Positions 63,553 to 64,000 of a stretch of DNA of 64,000 nt are shown in pieces (position 1 is the stretch's first letter; each line of letters starts with the position of its first letter). The notes beneath the pieces are model-generated. The model was not told the DNA's origin and searched no databases. It was given only the letters and a program-made list of their open reading frames with translations. Origin of the DNA: Streptomyces sp. Root1304 (GTDB lineage: Bacteria > Actinomycetota > Actinomycetes > Streptomycetales > Streptomycetaceae); assembly GCF_001426405.1 (NCBI RefSeq), contig NZ_LMEP01000008.1, forward strand, positions 1 through 64,000, written 5' to 3'. Both the position numbers and the translations under genes were made by a program.

Positions 63553-63987
63553 TCAGCTCTGGTTGAAGAAGCCGTCCTGCCGGCGGCGTCCCGTCTCGCC
63601 CGTGACGATCTGGGTGTCGGCCGGGGTCAGCAGGAAGACCCGCGTCGCCACGCGCTCGATCGAACCGCGCAGGCCGAAGGCGAGACCGGCGGCGAAGTCG
63701 ACCACGCGCTTGGCGTCGTTCGCCTCCATCGCGGTCAGGTTCACGATCACCGGGACGCCGTCCCGGAAGAGCTCGCCGATGCCGCGGGCGTCCCGGAAGC
63801 CGTCCGGGGAGACGGTGGCGATCCGGCGGCCCCGCTCCTCGGCGGTGTCCGTGGCCACCCGGACCCGGGGGTCCGTCACCCAGGCGTCGCCGCCCTCGGC
63901 ACCGTCGGCGTACTCGTCGTCGTAGTAACGCTCGTCGTTGTCCTCGACGAGTCCCAGCCAGGCACTGGCCTTGCGCACCGATCCCAT
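63553..63987 (-). CDS. SepF-like cell division protein
   Basis: 144 aa, ATG at 63987 with AAAGGAGG upstream. An N-terminal amphipathic piece ([19 protein letters not shown]) could bind membrane, then an acidic linker, and the SepF core: [51 protein letters not shown]. SepF tethers FtsZ to the membrane. Streptomyces have several SepF-like paralogues; this one lies outside the division cluster and resembles the SflA type that limits Z-ring assembly, a match from memory of gene order. It runs to near the window edge but is complete. Confidence 0.88.
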   Translation of the reverse strand: MGSVRKASAWLGLVEDNDERYYDDEYADGAEGGDAWVTDPRVRVATDTAEERGRRIATVSPDGFRDARGIGELFRDGVPVIVNLTAMEANDAKRVVDFAAGLAFGLRGSIERVATRVFLLTPADTQIVTGETGRRRQDGFFNQS

Positions 63988-64000
63988 GGACGCCTCCTTT

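Overview
The window is high-GC chromosomal DNA of an actinomycete, almost certainly a Streptomyces. The reasons are the extreme third-position GC, frequent GTG/TTG starts, GTGA/ATGA gene overlaps, TANNNT-type -10 elements, hairpin terminators with little or no U-tract, and the family content: SepF-like protein, Rpf/LysM secreted protein, scpAB behind a ParA-like gene, and recN-nadK-tlyA. The gene order looks like the conserved core of Streptomyces chromosomes; that is a comparison from memory, not a search. I see no prophage, insertion sequence, CRISPR array, tRNA or antibiotic cluster.

Layout. 1-2.5 kb: 3' end of a 5S rRNA gene and its terminator, then a TPR protein with a very long RGG-type repeat region. 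2.5-12.5 kb: housekeeping genes (DUF1015 protein, HAD phosphatase, iron-box-controlled siderophore ATPase, SCP2 protein, tlyA-nadK-recN, a MraY-like membrane protein, a glycosyltransferase). 12.5-19 kb: PucR regulator divergent from an amino acid/amine permease and a Tat-exported amine oxidase, then a BBE-type flavoprotein. 19-21.4 kb: His-rich protein plus MFS pump behind a CsoR-like copper operator. 21.5-29.8 kb: GH15 hydrolase, pyrG, Nudix hydrolase, a TPR ATPase and ald. 30-34.9 kb: a ParA-like ATPase, a putative ribbon-helix-helix protein, scpA, scpB and a pseudouridine synthase, all overlapping or tightly packed. 35-36.7 kb: a TIM-barrel hydrolase divergent from a TetR regulator with a perfect 21-bp palindrome between them. 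36.8-41.8 kb: a NAD-related island, pnuC-nadR-nrtR-ADP-ribosylglycohydrolase-nucleotidyltransferase, facing a second nucleotidyltransferase on the other strand. 41.8-47.9 kb: Rieske lipoprotein, DUF952, YidB-like protein, aroH-tyrA and cmk-plsC-der. 48-55.6 kb: two conserved hypotheticals, an Rpf/LysM protein, and a LIV-type ABC transporter whose LivH, LivM and LivG are fused in one protein. 55.7-64 kb: glycosyltransferase, WYL regulator, stand-alone ctaD, I78 inhibitor, PAP2 phosphatase, a 14-TM MFS pump and a SepF-like protein.

The most promising unusual system is the 36.8-41.8 kb island. An NrtR-type operator sits on the -10 of a five-gene operon that joins nicotinamide riboside uptake, NAD synthesis, ADP-ribose sensing, ADP-ribose removal and nucleotidyl transfer. 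Other points worth a second look are two copies of a palindromic repeat that each supply the TAG stop of the adjacent minus-strand gene, the ParA/RHH/ScpAB unit, and the RGG-repeat protein beside the rRNA operon.
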